A DNA stretch of 64,000 nucleotides from Grimontia sedimenti (lineage in GTDB: Bacteria; Pseudomonadota; Gammaproteobacteria; Enterobacterales; Vibrionaceae), in contig NZ_JAALDL010000009.1 in NCBI RefSeq assembly GCF_011045095.1, positions 124,001 to 188,000 of the forward strand. The letters are read 5' to 3'. The notes below the pieces were generated by a model, which was not told the origin of the DNA, did no database searches, and saw only the letters and a list, made by a program, of their open reading frames with translations. Positions 47,146 to 55,675 of the stretch are shown here, piece by piece. Made by a program: the position numbers and the translations under genes. Within the stretch, counting starts at the first letter, position 1; every line of letters begins with the position of its first letter.

Positions 47146-47481
47146 ATGAGTAATGCAACACCCTCACCGGAGACCCAACAAGAAGCGATGAAGATTGCCA
47201 AGGCCACCCAAAAGCCTGGGCAAACCAAAGAGCAGACAAAACTGATTGCTCAAGGCATCGAGAAAGGGATTGCGCTATACAAAAAACAGCAAAAGGCCAA
47301 AGCTCGGGATCGCGATAAAGAACGGAAAAAGCAACTCAAGCAAAAACAAGTCGATACCGTATCAATAAACGATGTGACAGAAACCGTTGAACCCGTGTCT
47401 ACGTCTCGCAATCTTCTGCCTTGGGGACTCCTGATAGCGAGTTGGGTAGGGTTTGCAGCCTATATACTGAGCAACCAATAA
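47146..47481 (+). CDS. DUF2956 membrane-tail protein
   Basis: The 111-residue product has a conserved, lysine-rich helical N-terminal part ('SPETQQEAMKIAKATQKPGQ', 'TKLIAQGIEKGIALYKKQQK') and one C-terminal membrane helix ('WGLLIASWVGFAAYIL'). This matches DUF2956, found in vibrios and relatives. Function unknown. A DUF1499 gene follows after 13 bases. Confidence 0.85.
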   Translation: MSNATPSPETQQEAMKIAKATQKPGQTKEQTKLIAQGIEKGIALYKKQQKAKARDRDKERKKQLKQKQVDTVSINDVTETVEPVSTSRNLLPWGLLIASWVGFAAYILSNQ

Positions 47482-47494
47482 CAGGGAATATACA

Positions 47495-47932
47495 ATGAAA
47501 AAGACGCTCTCATTCGCCGCTGTCGGCGTAGCAATGATAGTCACACTCGGATGCGCACAAGGAGAAGACGCAGTGACCGATAAATCTCTTACCCCATGTG
47601 GCGACAAACCAAACTGTGTCTCTACACATGACCCACGTGAAGATTTCAACGTTGCGCCATTCGAGTTGGCAGAAGGTGCTTCGATAGCACCCATTCTGGA
47701 AGTCGCGCTCAGCATGCCAGGCACTCGTATTGGCGATCAGGAGCCTGGCTATGTGCGTGTTGAGAGCGTCAGTAAAATCATGCGTTTCGTGGATGACCTG
47801 GAACTCCGTATCGATGGCGACCAGCTGATAGTCCGTTCTGAATCACGCGTTGGGTACTCTGACTTTGGCGTAAACCGAAAACGCGTTGAAGCGTTAAGAG
47901 CAGCGCTTAAGGAAAAAGGACTCATCAAGTAA
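47495..47932 (+). CDS. DUF1499 lipoprotein
   Basis: The 145-residue precursor has a lipoprotein signal with lipobox 'TLGC' (Cys20) and a DUF1499 domain with 'CGDKPNCVSTHDPREDFNVA' and 'YVRVESVSKIMRFVDDLELR' and 'SRVGYSDFGVNRKRVEALR'. Probably in the cell envelope; function unknown. It abuts the next gene without a gap. Confidence 0.88.
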   Translation: MKKTLSFAAVGVAMIVTLGCAQGEDAVTDKSLTPCGDKPNCVSTHDPREDFNVAPFELAEGASIAPILEVALSMPGTRIGDQEPGYVRVESVSKIMRFVDDLELRIDGDQLIVRSESRVGYSDFGVNRKRVEALRAALKEKGLIK

Positions 47933-48289
47933 ATGGACATCCCGGCACTCAAGGCACACTGCGCATCACTGGTGGGTATCCGTCATGATGTAAAGTGGGG
48001 TGGCGTTGATGTATACAGCGTGCACCAGACTAAGATGGTTTGCATTTTCTACGATGGAGAGAAGATGGCCTGCAAAGTGCCGGAAGATTTGTTCATTATG
48101 ATGGCGGAGATCCCGGATTGCCGTCCGGCACCGCACCTGGCTAGGGCTGGGTGGATAGAATTTGGCAAAAACTGCCCTCTGCCAACGGAGGAAATAGAGA
48201 ATATCATTTCCCGTTCCTGGCATCTGGTAGTAGATAAACTGCCCAAGTACGTTCAGAAATCACTAAGGCCAGTTCACGCCGAAGCCTGA
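47933..48289 (+). CDS. MmcQ/YjbR family protein
   Basis: The 118-residue protein has the CyaY-like fold family features: 'GVDVYSVHQTKMVCIFYDGE', 'MACKVPEDLFIMMAEIP' and 'RAGWIEFGKNCPLPTEEIEN'. YjbR members are DNA-binding-like small proteins of unknown role. The ATG follows directly on the upstream stop (TAAATG). Confidence 0.85.
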   Translation: MDIPALKAHCASLVGIRHDVKWGGVDVYSVHQTKMVCIFYDGEKMACKVPEDLFIMMAEIPDCRPAPHLARAGWIEFGKNCPLPTEEIENIISRSWHLVVDKLPKYVQKSLRPVHAEA

Positions 48290-48292
48290 AAA

Positions 48293-48329
48293 CAAAAAAC
48301 GCAGACTCGTTAGCTGCGTTTTTTGTTTT
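48293..48329. terminator. Bidirectional terminator after the YjbR-family gene
   Basis: AAAACGCAG/CTGCGTTTT stem with a 9-base loop and T-runs on both strands, between two converging genes. Confidence 0.8.
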
Positions 48330-48609
48330 ATACCGTAAGCGTTCCCATAATGTCCTGTTTACGGTCTTCAACCCACTCACGCTTGAACGGGCCCCAGTCA
48401 GTCAGTCGGTAATATCCGTCATTATGGCGGCGTCCATCCTGAATGAATGACAATTCAATACCAAGACCTGCCAGTGATTTGATCACGTCCTGAATCGTGC
48501 GACGTGGCCAGCCCGTGGCTTCAATTAAACGCGGAACGTTCGGGCGCTCCATTTCTTCAACCAAAAAAGCGAGATACAGTCTTCTTGCAAAAACCGGATT
48601 CAGTTCCAT
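48328..48609 (-). CDS. Small winged helix-turn-helix protein
   Basis: The 93-residue protein has a winged-helix pattern: 'RPNVPRLIEATGWPRRTIQD' forms the helix-turn-helix and 'GRRHNDGYYRLTDWGPFKRE' the wing. I know such proteins from other vibrios but not their targets. A short gene on its own, with an AGGAGG ribosome site before the ATG. DNA binding is inferred from the fold. Confidence 0.75.
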   Translation of the reverse strand: MELNPVFARRLYLAFLVEEMERPNVPRLIEATGWPRRTIQDVIKSLAGLGIELSFIQDGRRHNDGYYRLTDWGPFKREWVEDRKQDIMGTLTV

Positions 48610-48712
48610 TGAGACCTCCTAATATGACTGCTTTCCATTATTCAATGAATTGCAAAGGAGGTATTGCGCTTGATCAAATTGAACGCCTATTCATCAGCAT
48701 GTCGTTTGCTCG

Positions 48713-49018
48713 TTAGCGCTCGCCACACCATGCACCTTGAATTGCATTGATCAGGTTTTCCACTTTGCCACCTGCAATGCGGTAAAACACTGATTGCGAC
48801 TCCTTGCGTGTCTCAACTAATCCCGCTTGTCGCAACACAGTGAGGTGCTGGGAAAAAGCAGACTGACTCAAGGCACTGTTCTCAAGAAGGCTCGAGACAT
48901 TTTTCTCCCCCTCCCGCAACTGACAGAGCACCATCAACCTTTCCGGGTGTGCGAGAATTCTCAGCACTTTGGCCGCCTCATTGGCTTGTTGTTGAAGTTC
49001 TTTACCCATTACTGACAA
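48713..49018 (-). CDS. ArsR-family thiol-sensing repressor, BigR/SqrR/HlyU-like
   Basis: The 101-residue protein is an ArsR-type repressor with helix-turn-helix 'NSALSQSAFSQHLTVLRQAG' and wing 'LVETRKESQSVFYRIAGG'. It has just two cysteines, Cys32 ('LMVLCQLREGE') and Cys98 ('GAWCGER'), 66 residues apart, the spacing of the sensor cysteines in BigR and HlyU, which react with persulfide or oxidants. So it is more likely a redox/sulfide sensor than a metal sensor. Translation may start at the second ATG (49009). Palindromes lie directly upstream. Confidence 0.85.
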   Translation of the reverse strand: MSVMGKELQQQANEAAKVLRILAHPERLMVLCQLREGEKNVSSLLENSALSQSAFSQHLTVLRQAGLVETRKESQSVFYRIAGGKVENLINAIQGAWCGER

Positions 49019-49028
49019 ACACCCTTTA

Positions 49029-49113
49029 AATTAGACTTATCTAATTAATTTACATCAGAATTCACTAATGTAGAAATTTTGAATGAAATTGATTTATGAA
49101 GCTATTCGAATAG
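49029..49113. promoter_or_regulatory. Cluster of three palindromes upstream of the ArsR-type gene
   Basis: AATTAGA-N4-TCTAATT (49029-49046), TACAT-N12-ATGTA with GAATTC inside (49051-49072) and CTATTCGAATAG (49102-49113) lie in 85 bases between the repressor gene and the divergent ArsC-like gene. At least one is probably the autoregulatory operator. Confidence 0.55.
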
Positions 49114-49213
49114 AAGTTAATTCAATGATAGGTGAAGTCGCTTCACGCCTTGCTTTCAACACTTCGCAATGTCAATCTAGCACCCTCGACGTAGCACTAT
49201 GAGGAAACAGTGA

Positions 49214-49564
49214 ATGACCACAATGGTTTACGGGATTAAGAATTGCGACACCATCAAGAAAGCGCTGAAGTGGCTTGATGCGGAAGGCAAACCGTACACG
49301 TTTCATGACTACCGTAAAGACGGTATCGATCAGGAAATGTTGAAGCAATTTGTGGAAAAGCTGGGGTGGGAAGCACTGGTCAACAAACGTGGCACCACCT
49401 TCCGTGCACTGTCAGAAGAGCAAAAAAACAATCTGGATGAATCCAACGCCATCGCGCTGATGCTGATTCATCCTGCGATGATTAAACGCCCTCTTCTGGT
49501 TCACAACGACACGTACCATCTCGGCTTCAAAGCTACAGAATACGAAACCATATTTAGCAAATAA
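49214..49564 (+). CDS. ArsC/Spx-family reductase (YffB-like)
   Basis: The 116-residue protein has the thioredoxin-like ArsC/Spx fold with one catalytic Cys in 'VYGIKNCDTIKKALKWLDAE' and the motif 'IKRPLLVHNDTYHLGFKATE'. YffB relatives are thought to use glutathione, with unknown substrate. It precedes dapE by 31 bases, an arrangement also known in E. coli. Confidence 0.88.
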   Translation: MTTMVYGIKNCDTIKKALKWLDAEGKPYTFHDYRKDGIDQEMLKQFVEKLGWEALVNKRGTTFRALSEEQKNNLDESNAIALMLIHPAMIKRPLLVHNDTYHLGFKATEYETIFSK

Positions 49565-49595
49565 CACCGATTAGAGTAAAAGGACACACAACCCC

Positions 49596-50732
49596 ATGAC
49601 AGACAGTGCGGTATTGTCTCTGGCCAAGGAATTAATAGGCCGTCCATCCGTGACTCCAGAAGATGAAGGATGTCAGGAACTGATGATCGAGCGCCTCGAA
49701 GCGCTAGGATTCAAAATTGAACGTATGGTGTTTGAAGACACCACCAACCTTTGGGCTCGTCGCGGCACGGAAGGCCCACTGTTTGCGTTTGCAGGCCACA
49801 CCGATGTGGTGCCTGCAGGCCCGCTAGAGCAGTGGAAAACGCCGCCTTTTGAACCGACGATCGTAGACGGTTACCTGCATGGACGCGGCGCGGCAGACAT
49901 GAAAGGCTCACTGGCCGCGATGGTTGTTGCCACCGAACGCTTTATCGCAGAAAACCCAGACCATAAAGGCTCACTGGCTTTTCTCATTACCTCTGATGAG
50001 GAAGGTCCGTTTATCAACGGAACGACCCGTGTCGTAGACACCCTGATGGCGCGTGATGAAATCATCGACATGTGCATTGTGGGTGAACCAAGCAGCACCA
50101 GCGCAGTGGGTGATGTGGTGAAAAACGGTCGTCGCGGCTCACTGACGGGTGATGTCACTTTCAAAGGCATCCAGGGCCACGTTGCCTACCCGCACCTTGC
50201 GAAAAATCCGGTTCATCTGGCGCTGCCAGCACTGGCAGAACTGACCAGCGTTCAGTGGGATGAAGGTAACGCCTACTTCCCGCCAACCAGCCTGCAAATT
50301 CCAAACGTCGCGGCAGGAACAGGTGCAAGTAATGTGGTTCCAGGTGAATTCCACGTCCAGTTCAACTTGCGCTACAGCACCGAATTGACCGCGCAGGACA
50401 TCGAAACCCGCACTCACGCTATCTTCGACTCGCACGGTCTGGACTACGATATCAAATGGACCTACAACGGTTTGCCGTTCCTGACAGATGCCGGTTCTTT
50501 GCTTGATGCTGTCGTTGAAGCCGTGGACGAAGTGAACAGCGAGAAGCCTCAGCTTCTCACCACGGGCGGTACTTCGGACGGTCGCTTTATCGCGCAAATG
50601 GGCGGTCAGGTTATTGAGCTGGGCCCAGTCAACGCCACCATCCACAAAGTGAATGAGTGTGTGAAGATTGATGATCTCGAAAAACTGACGGACATGTACC
50701 AGAAGGTACTGGAGAAAGTGCTGGCAAAATGA
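49596..50732 (+). CDS. dapE: Succinyl-diaminopimelate desuccinylase DapE
   Basis: DapE makes LL-diaminopimelate for lysine and peptidoglycan. The 378-residue zinc enzyme has the metal ligands of '[18 protein letters not shown]', '[20 protein letters not shown]', the catalytic Glu in '[13 protein letters not shown]', and '[20 protein letters not shown]'. Length is normal. It overlaps the next gene by 4 bases (ATGA). Confidence 0.96.
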   Translation: MTDSAVLSLAKELIGRPSVTPEDEGCQELMIERLEALGFKIERMVFEDTTNLWARRGTEGPLFAFAGHTDVVPAGPLEQWKTPPFEPTIVDGYLHGRGAADMKGSLAAMVVATERFIAENPDHKGSLAFLITSDEEGPFINGTTRVVDTLMARDEIIDMCIVGEPSSTSAVGDVVKNGRRGSLTGDVTFKGIQGHVAYPHLAKNPVHLALPALAELTSVQWDEGNAYFPPTSLQIPNVAAGTGASNVVPGEFHVQFNLRYSTELTAQDIETRTHAIFDSHGLDYDIKWTYNGLPFLTDAGSLLDAVVEAVDEVNSEKPQLLTTGGTSDGRFIAQMGGQVIELGPVNATIHKVNECVKIDDLEKLTDMYQKVLEKVLAK

Positions 50733-51400
50733 GTTGGACCCTTTCATCACTGACAGGACAATCGCAAGATCATCTGTGCTCTCTAACCGATGGTCTGCTG
50801 CATAAAGACGTTCAGGCGGATTTCTTAGCTCTGCAGAGCGCTGCAGAAACAGCCGGCTTTGAACTCACTATTGCCAGCAGCTTTCGTGATTTTAGCCGCC
50901 AGCAGATGATATGGGACAACAAGTTCAATGGCCTACGCCCCATGCTTGATGGCGACGGAAACACTTTGGATGCCAGCCAGCTCAGTGATGACGATAAAGT
51001 CCGGGCTATTTTGCGGTGGTCAGCCTTGCCGGGAGCAAGCCGTCATCACTGGGGCACCGATATAGACATCTATGCCAGAAACCTCTTGCCTGAAGGTGTT
51101 TCCATCCAACTTGAACCTTGGGAATACCTTACCGGACACCAAAAGCCTTTCTTTGATTGGCTGTTGGCTAACATGAAAACGCACAGCTTTTACCTGCCTT
51201 ATCGTGAAGATAGAGGCGGTGTGGCATTTGAGCCCTGGCATATCAGCCACATCCCAACCACGCAAGGGGCGCTGGATATCCTCACGCCGCAGGCACTGCG
51301 CACCGCGATCGCATCTTCTGACATTGCCGGGCGGGAAACTGTCCTAAACCTGCTGGATTGGATATATTCTCAATACGTCTCGAACGTGTGCGAGGTCTGA
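50729..51400 (+). CDS. M15-family D-Ala-D-Ala carboxypeptidase-like protein
   Basis: The 223-residue protein has the VanY/M15 zinc site: '[15 protein letters not shown]' (His and Asp ligands) and '[12 protein letters not shown]' (Glu, His). It has no evident signal peptide, so its location is unclear; family members trim D-Ala from peptidoglycan peptides. It overlaps dapE by 4 bases and is followed by a DUF2897 gene 2 bases on, so all three are coupled. Confidence 0.88.
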   Translation: MSWTLSSLTGQSQDHLCSLTDGLLHKDVQADFLALQSAAETAGFELTIASSFRDFSRQQMIWDNKFNGLRPMLDGDGNTLDASQLSDDDKVRAILRWSALPGASRHHWGTDIDIYARNLLPEGVSIQLEPWEYLTGHQKPFFDWLLANMKTHSFYLPYREDRGGVAFEPWHISHIPTTQGALDILTPQALRTAIASSDIAGRETVLNLLDWIYSQYVSNVCEV

Positions 51401-51402
51401 GC

Positions 51403-51612
51403 ATGGATATACTCACCAATCCCTACGTGATCATCTTTATTGTGGTCGCCGTTGTGGTCAGCAACATCATGGCACTGAAATACACGGCCAATGCCAAATT
51501 CGGTATGAAGCAAAAGCCTAAACCAAAAGATGAAGACCAAAGCAACGAGCAAAAGAAAGAGCGAAAACCTTACGATGATGAGGATGACGACGACAAATCG
51601 TCTTTCTGGTGA
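51403..51612 (+). CDS. DUF2897 small membrane protein
   Basis: I start at the ATG at 51403 (69 residues), which begins 'MDILTNPYVIIFIVVAVVVS' with one membrane helix, then 'MALKYTANAKFGMKQ' and a highly charged tail with an acidic run. It matches DUF2897. Function unknown. The longer frame from 51358 overlaps the upstream gene. Confidence 0.82.
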   Translation: MDILTNPYVIIFIVVAVVVSNIMALKYTANAKFGMKQKPKPKDEDQSNEQKKERKPYDDEDDDDKSSFW

Positions 51613-51619
51613 TCGATAG

Positions 51620-51646
51620 CGGCGACCACAGGGTCGCCTTTTTTCT
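51620..51646 (+). terminator. Intrinsic terminator after the dapE operon
   Basis: GGCGACC/GGGTCGCC pair with a short loop, followed by six T, right after the DUF2897 stop. Confidence 0.85.
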
Positions 51647-51660
51647 GTAGGAAACTTTTT

Positions 51661-51676
51661 GCGCAAACGTTTGCGT
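51661..51676. promoter_or_regulatory. PurR operator upstream of purC
   Basis: GCGCAAACGTTTGCGT agrees with the PurR box consensus ACGCAAACGTTTNCGT at nearly every position. It lies about 145 bases before the purC start, followed by a possible -10 TATCAT at about 51706. PurR repression of purC in purine excess is known in related bacteria. Confidence 0.85.
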
Positions 51677-51820
51677 TTTCGGTAACAGCCCCTGTTCAGT
51701 TCTGGTATCATGCAAGGCGTTTGGAGGGTGAGAGTCAGGAAGTCGCCGCTCTCACCGCATAGAATGTTGTCTTGCCAGTGACGAAGCCTCGTCCGGCCAC
51801 TTTTAGATAGGAATGTCTCA

Positions 51821-52924
51821 ATGAGCCTTGCGGATCAAGTTCTCGCCGTTAACGACGATCTTCCCATTCGTACCCACCAACCTGTTCATAGCGGTAAAGT
51901 CCGCTCTGTCTACTGGCTGACAGAAGAAGACAGTAAACGTCTTATTCAGGAAAAAGGCTATGATGTTGCCCCTGATGCGCCACTGGCCATTATGGTGATC
52001 AGTGACCGTATCTCCGCGTTTGATTGTATCTGGCATGCCGAAGGCGGTCTGAAAGGTGTCCCTGGCAAAGGCGCTGCACTGAATGCCATTTCCAACCATT
52101 GGTTCCGCTTGTTCAAGGAAAATGGCCTGGCAGACAGTCATATTCTTGATATTCCCCACCCATTCGTCTGGATTGTTCAAAAAGCCAAACCCGTTATGAT
52201 TGAAGCGATTTGCCGCAAATACATCACAGGTTCCATGTGGCGAGCCTACGCAAAAGGCGAGCGTGAATTCTGCGGCATTGAATTGCCTGAAGGACTCGAA
52301 AAAGACAAAGCCTTGCCAGAGCTTCTGATCACACCATCGACTAAAGGTATTTTGCGCGGCATTCCAGGTGTGCCTGAAGCGGATGACGTAAACATCACCC
52401 GCAAGAACATCGAAGACAACTTCGCTGCATTTAACTTCTCATCTGCCGATGACATTGCACGATACGAAACCTTGCTTAAAGAAGGTTTCAGTGTGATCAG
52501 CAATGCACTGGAAGCAATTGACCAAACCTTTGTCGACACCAAGTTTGAGTTTGGTTATGTCACTGATGCGGCAGGTAAAGAAAAGCTCATCTACATGGAT
52601 GAAGTGGGTACACCGGATTCTTCACGTATTTGGGACACCAAGGAATACGAGGCTGGCAATATCGTGGAAAACTCCAAAGAAGGCTTCCGCCAGTTCCTGC
52701 TGAACTATTTCCCTGATCCAGACATTCTGCTTAACAAAGAACGTATGCCAGAGCGTGAAGCTTTAGCACGCGATAACGACCTGCCCGTTGAAGCGCTTAT
52801 GGACATTTCGCGCACCTACATTGGTATTGCAGAGAAAATCACTGGCGCACCGATTCATCTGAGTGACAACCCGAAACAGGAAATCATTGATATCCTGAAA
52901 GAAGAATACGGTTTAATCGACTGA
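51821..52924 (+). CDS. purC: SAICAR synthase PurC (long form)
   Basis: PurC joins aspartate to CAIR in purine synthesis. The 367-residue protein is the long form found in vibrios, compared with about 237 residues in E. coli. Visible motifs: '[20 protein letters not shown]', '[16 protein letters not shown]', '[16 protein letters not shown]', 'TKFEFGY' and '[14 protein letters not shown]'. It is preceded by a PurR box and ends at a shared terminator opposite bamC. Confidence 0.95.
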   Translation: MSLADQVLAVNDDLPIRTHQPVHSGKVRSVYWLTEEDSKRLIQEKGYDVAPDAPLAIMVISDRISAFDCIWHAEGGLKGVPGKGAALNAISNHWFRLFKENGLADSHILDIPHPFVWIVQKAKPVMIEAICRKYITGSMWRAYAKGEREFCGIELPEGLEKDKALPELLITPSTKGILRGIPGVPEADDVNITRKNIEDNFAAFNFSSADDIARYETLLKEGFSVISNALEAIDQTFVDTKFEFGYVTDAAGKEKLIYMDEVGTPDSSRIWDTKEYEAGNIVENSKEGFRQFLLNYFPDPDILLNKERMPEREALARDNDLPVEALMDISRTYIGIAEKITGAPIHLSDNPKQEIIDILKEEYGLID

Positions 52925-52944
52925 TCCCTAACAAATCGACAGAC

Positions 52945-52976
52945 AAAAAAAGAGGACGCCAAGGCGTCCTCTTTCT
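52945..52976. terminator. Bidirectional terminator between purC and bamC
   Basis: AAAGAGGACGCC/GGCGTCCTCTTT with a 2-base loop (52949-52974) lies between converging genes. Confidence 0.85.
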
Positions 52977-52990
52977 CGTTCTGTACAGGC

Positions 52991-54016
52991 TTATTGGTTA
53001 TTCAAACGCTCTACAGCCGCAGTGAATGCCGGCGCCATACCTGCCAACACATCTTCACTTACAGGCTTGCCTGAACTGTCCGTCACGTTAATTGACGTAC
53101 GGTTACCCAAGTCCCCCAATAGGATGTTGTAGTTCTTCTTGCTGAGTTGCAGTGGCAACACACCAATTTCTTCCCAGAACTCGTCGTCCGGAGACTTGTA
53201 TTCCACACTCAGCGTACCTTGTGAACGGTTTCGGTCTTCGATAGTAAAGCCAAGCTCACTCAGCATGTTCGGGAAACGCTCCCAGAACACTTCGTAAGGC
53301 GCACGGGCAATAATCACCGGTGAACCACCACGGTCTTTACCCAGGCTTATTGGGATGTTCTTCACCAACTCCAATGCACGCAGGCGCGCTTCTTCACGCA
53401 GGTCGGCATCATAGCGGGCAGTGATCATGTTGGTCATCTGTGCGTTGTAGCGATCACGTGATGCCTGAGTCAGGTTATCTGGCGAGCCGTTGCGTTTCCA
53501 TTCCACCATTTCGATATGGAAACCCTGACGGCCACGATCTTGAGTAGGCTTCACGACATAGCGGCTTTCAATGACTTCTTCGTCTTCATCAATCGTCCAC
53601 ACTAACCAGTCAGTCTCAATGCCATCCGGTGAGGAGGTACGAACCGGGATCTGGGAGTTAGCGACCATATCTTCAATGGTTGACCAAAGACGCTGAGCTT
53701 GATCTTCACGAGGCATCCACACGGTGACACCTTGTCTGTCACGCTCATACCGCGCACCAGGGATCAATTCGAGAATTTGCTGAGGAGGGCGAATATCAAT
53801 ATCACGACCTACCGGGCCTTGGAAATCATTAGCTGGAATGCGGTAAGCACCGGAAAACTCAGGCTGCTGATCAGGAAGGTTTTTCCAATCTGACAGCGGT
53901 GGTGTTTCAAGGTATTTAAAATCATCCGACGCCTGACGGCGCGAATCAGCGCTCGAGCAGGCCGCCAACATGGCGACCATCACAGCACTCAAGCCGAACT
54001 TAAAAACAGGTTTCAT
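52991..54016 (-). CDS. bamC: Outer-membrane assembly lipoprotein BamC
   Basis: BamC is an accessory lipoprotein of the BAM beta-barrel assembly machine. The 341-residue precursor has lipobox 'MLAAC' (Cys20) and the N-terminal lasso region 'SDDFKYLETPPLSDWKNLPD', then two helix-grip domains. dapA lies immediately upstream with an 18-base gap, as in enterobacteria. Confidence 0.95.
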   Translation of the reverse strand: MKPVFKFGLSAVMVAMLAACSSADSRRQASDDFKYLETPPLSDWKNLPDQQPEFSGAYRIPANDFQGPVGRDIDIRPPQQILELIPGARYERDRQGVTVWMPREDQAQRLWSTIEDMVANSQIPVRTSSPDGIETDWLVWTIDEDEEVIESRYVVKPTQDRGRQGFHIEMVEWKRNGSPDNLTQASRDRYNAQMTNMITARYDADLREEARLRALELVKNIPISLGKDRGGSPVIIARAPYEVFWERFPNMLSELGFTIEDRNRSQGTLSVEYKSPDDEFWEEIGVLPLQLSKKNYNILLGDLGNRTSINVTDSSGKPVSEDVLAGMAPAFTAAVERLNNQ

Positions 54017-54034
54017 TAAAACTCCAAAGAAGCG

Positions 54035-54913
54035 TTACAGCACGCCTGCATCTACAAGAGCCTGCTTCACTTTAGGCTGCAGTTTCGCATCCAAAGTGGT
54101 CAGCGGCAGACGCAGTGTTCCGTCCGCAATCAAGCCCATTTCATGCAATGCCCACTTCACTGGAATTGGGTTCGCTTCAACGAAAAGATCAGTGTGCAGA
54201 GGCATTATCTTCTCATTGATTGAACGGGCTTCGTCCATTTCTCCTGCCAGCGCCAGTTTGATCATTTTTGCCATTTGCGCAGCAGCAATGTTGTTGGTTA
54301 CTGAAATCACGCCATGGCCACCAGCGGCAACAAAATCCAGGCCAGTGAGATCATCACCACTCAGTAAGATAAAATCTTCGCCACAAAGTTCACGGTGAAT
54401 GCGAACGCGGTCCAAATCACCAGTTGCATCTTTGATACCAATAATGTTTTCAAACTCAGAAAGACGTGCGACAGTCTCAGGCAACATGTCAGCGACAGTG
54501 CGACCTGGTACGTTGTACAGAATCTGTGGAAGTTCGCTCGACTCAGAGATAGCTTTGAAATGCTGGTACAGACCTTCCTGAGAAGGTTTGTTGTAGTAAG
54601 GCACTACACTCAGACAGCCTGCGATACCAGAACCTGCAAACATTTTGCTGAAGGTAATCGCTTCATGGGTGGCATTTGCACCAGTACCTGCGATGACGGG
54701 AATGCGTCCATCGGCGAATTCGAGTGTCTTCAGAACAATCTTGATATGCTCTTCTACGGTGACAGTGGCAGATTCACCTGTCGTCCCGACAGAGACGATG
54801 GCGTCAGTGCCTGCATCAACATGAAAATCAACGAGATTTTTCAAACTGGCGTAATCAACTTCACCAGAGCTATCCATAGGCGTGACAAGTGCCACGATAC
54901 TTCCTGAAAACAT
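54035..54913 (-). CDS. dapA: 4-hydroxy-tetrahydrodipicolinate synthase DapA
   Basis: DapA condenses pyruvate and aspartate semialdehyde on the way to lysine. I start at the ATG at 54913 (292 residues, the usual length), with GGAG six bases upstream; the frame extends 19 codons further. Motifs: '[20 protein letters not shown]', Tyr in '[16 protein letters not shown]', Schiff-base Lys in '[16 protein letters not shown]' and '[20 protein letters not shown]'. It pairs with bamC. Confidence 0.96.
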   Translation of the reverse strand: MFSGSIVALVTPMDSSGEVDYASLKNLVDFHVDAGTDAIVSVGTTGESATVTVEEHIKIVLKTLEFADGRIPVIAGTGANATHEAITFSKMFAGSGIAGCLSVVPYYNKPSQEGLYQHFKAISESSELPQILYNVPGRTVADMLPETVARLSEFENIIGIKDATGDLDRVRIHRELCGEDFILLSGDDLTGLDFVAAGGHGVISVTNNIAAAQMAKMIKLALAGEMDEARSINEKIMPLHTDLFVEANPIPVKWALHEMGLIADGTLRLPLTTLDAKLQPKVKQALVDAGVL

Positions 54914-55134
54914 TTCCATCTCCAAAAACGCGTTTTGACCCATGGTACTTTTGGCGACAGGCAAAAACAAGCACGCAGAGGTGCCTTATACCCTGTGTTT
55001 GCGCGGTTGATCACCGTGAAAATGAACGATATTGTGCGCTTGGACGTATTGCCACTCGCGACATTGATTTATCCGCGTATTTTAACGAGACGCATGCTCA
55101 TTCGTTGCGACATGAAAATTAAGAAGGAAGAAAC

Positions 55135-55605
55135 ATGCAAACGCTCGAAGCCGGTGCAGCAGCACCAGAATTCTCGCTGCAAGATCAAAACGGAAACACT
55201 GTCTCTTTGAGTCAGTTCAAAGGCAAAAACAAGGTGTTGGTTTACTTCTACCCGAAGGCAATGACACCGGGTTGCACAACTCAGGCCTGCTCACTGCGTG
55301 ACAGTAAAGCAGAACTGGATGCACTGAACACCGTCGTTCTTGGCCTAAGCCCAGATCCAGTCAAAAAGCTGAAAGGCTTTGAAGAAAAGAAAGAGCTGAA
55401 CTTCACCCTGCTGAGTGATGAAGACCACGCTGTTGCCGACGCTTTCGGCGTCTGGGGCCTAAAAAAGTTCATGGGCAAAGAGTACGACGGCATTCACCGT
55501 CTGAGCTTCTTGGTCGATGAGAACGGTGTTATCGAACATGTGTTCAACAAGTTCAAAACCAAAGACCACCATGATGTGGTGATCAACTACCTGAAAGGCG
55601 CGTAA
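55135..55605 (+). CDS. bcp: Thiol peroxidase Bcp (peroxiredoxin Q)
   Basis: Bcp reduces peroxides with thioredoxin as donor. The 156-residue protein has the peroxidatic Cys47 and probable resolving Cys52 in 'PKAMTPGCTTQACSLRDSKA', five residues apart as in E. coli Bcp. In E. coli gcvR lies between dapA and bcp; here dapA and bcp are direct divergent neighbours. Confidence 0.96.
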   Translation: MQTLEAGAAAPEFSLQDQNGNTVSLSQFKGKNKVLVYFYPKAMTPGCTTQACSLRDSKAELDALNTVVLGLSPDPVKKLKGFEEKKELNFTLLSDEDHAVADAFGVWGLKKFMGKEYDGIHRLSFLVDENGVIEHVFNKFKTKDHHDVVINYLKGA

Positions 55606-55618
55606 GCCCTACAGGAAC

Positions 55619-55645
55619 GAAAAAGGCCGTCAATGACGGCCTTTG
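55619..55645 (+). terminator. Intrinsic terminator after bcp
   Basis: AAAGGCCGTCA/TGACGGCCTTT (11 bp) with one loop base, 16 bases after bcp. Also usable on the other strand, for the FAD oxidoreductase gene. Confidence 0.75.
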
Positions 55646-55675
55646 CTGTTTCTGCGACTAACGCACCTATGGTCG

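Noticed and set aside
48713-49018. Metal-sensing SmtB/ArsR repressor
   Set aside because: The typical metal-ligand cluster is absent; the two cysteines fit the thiol-sensor group better.
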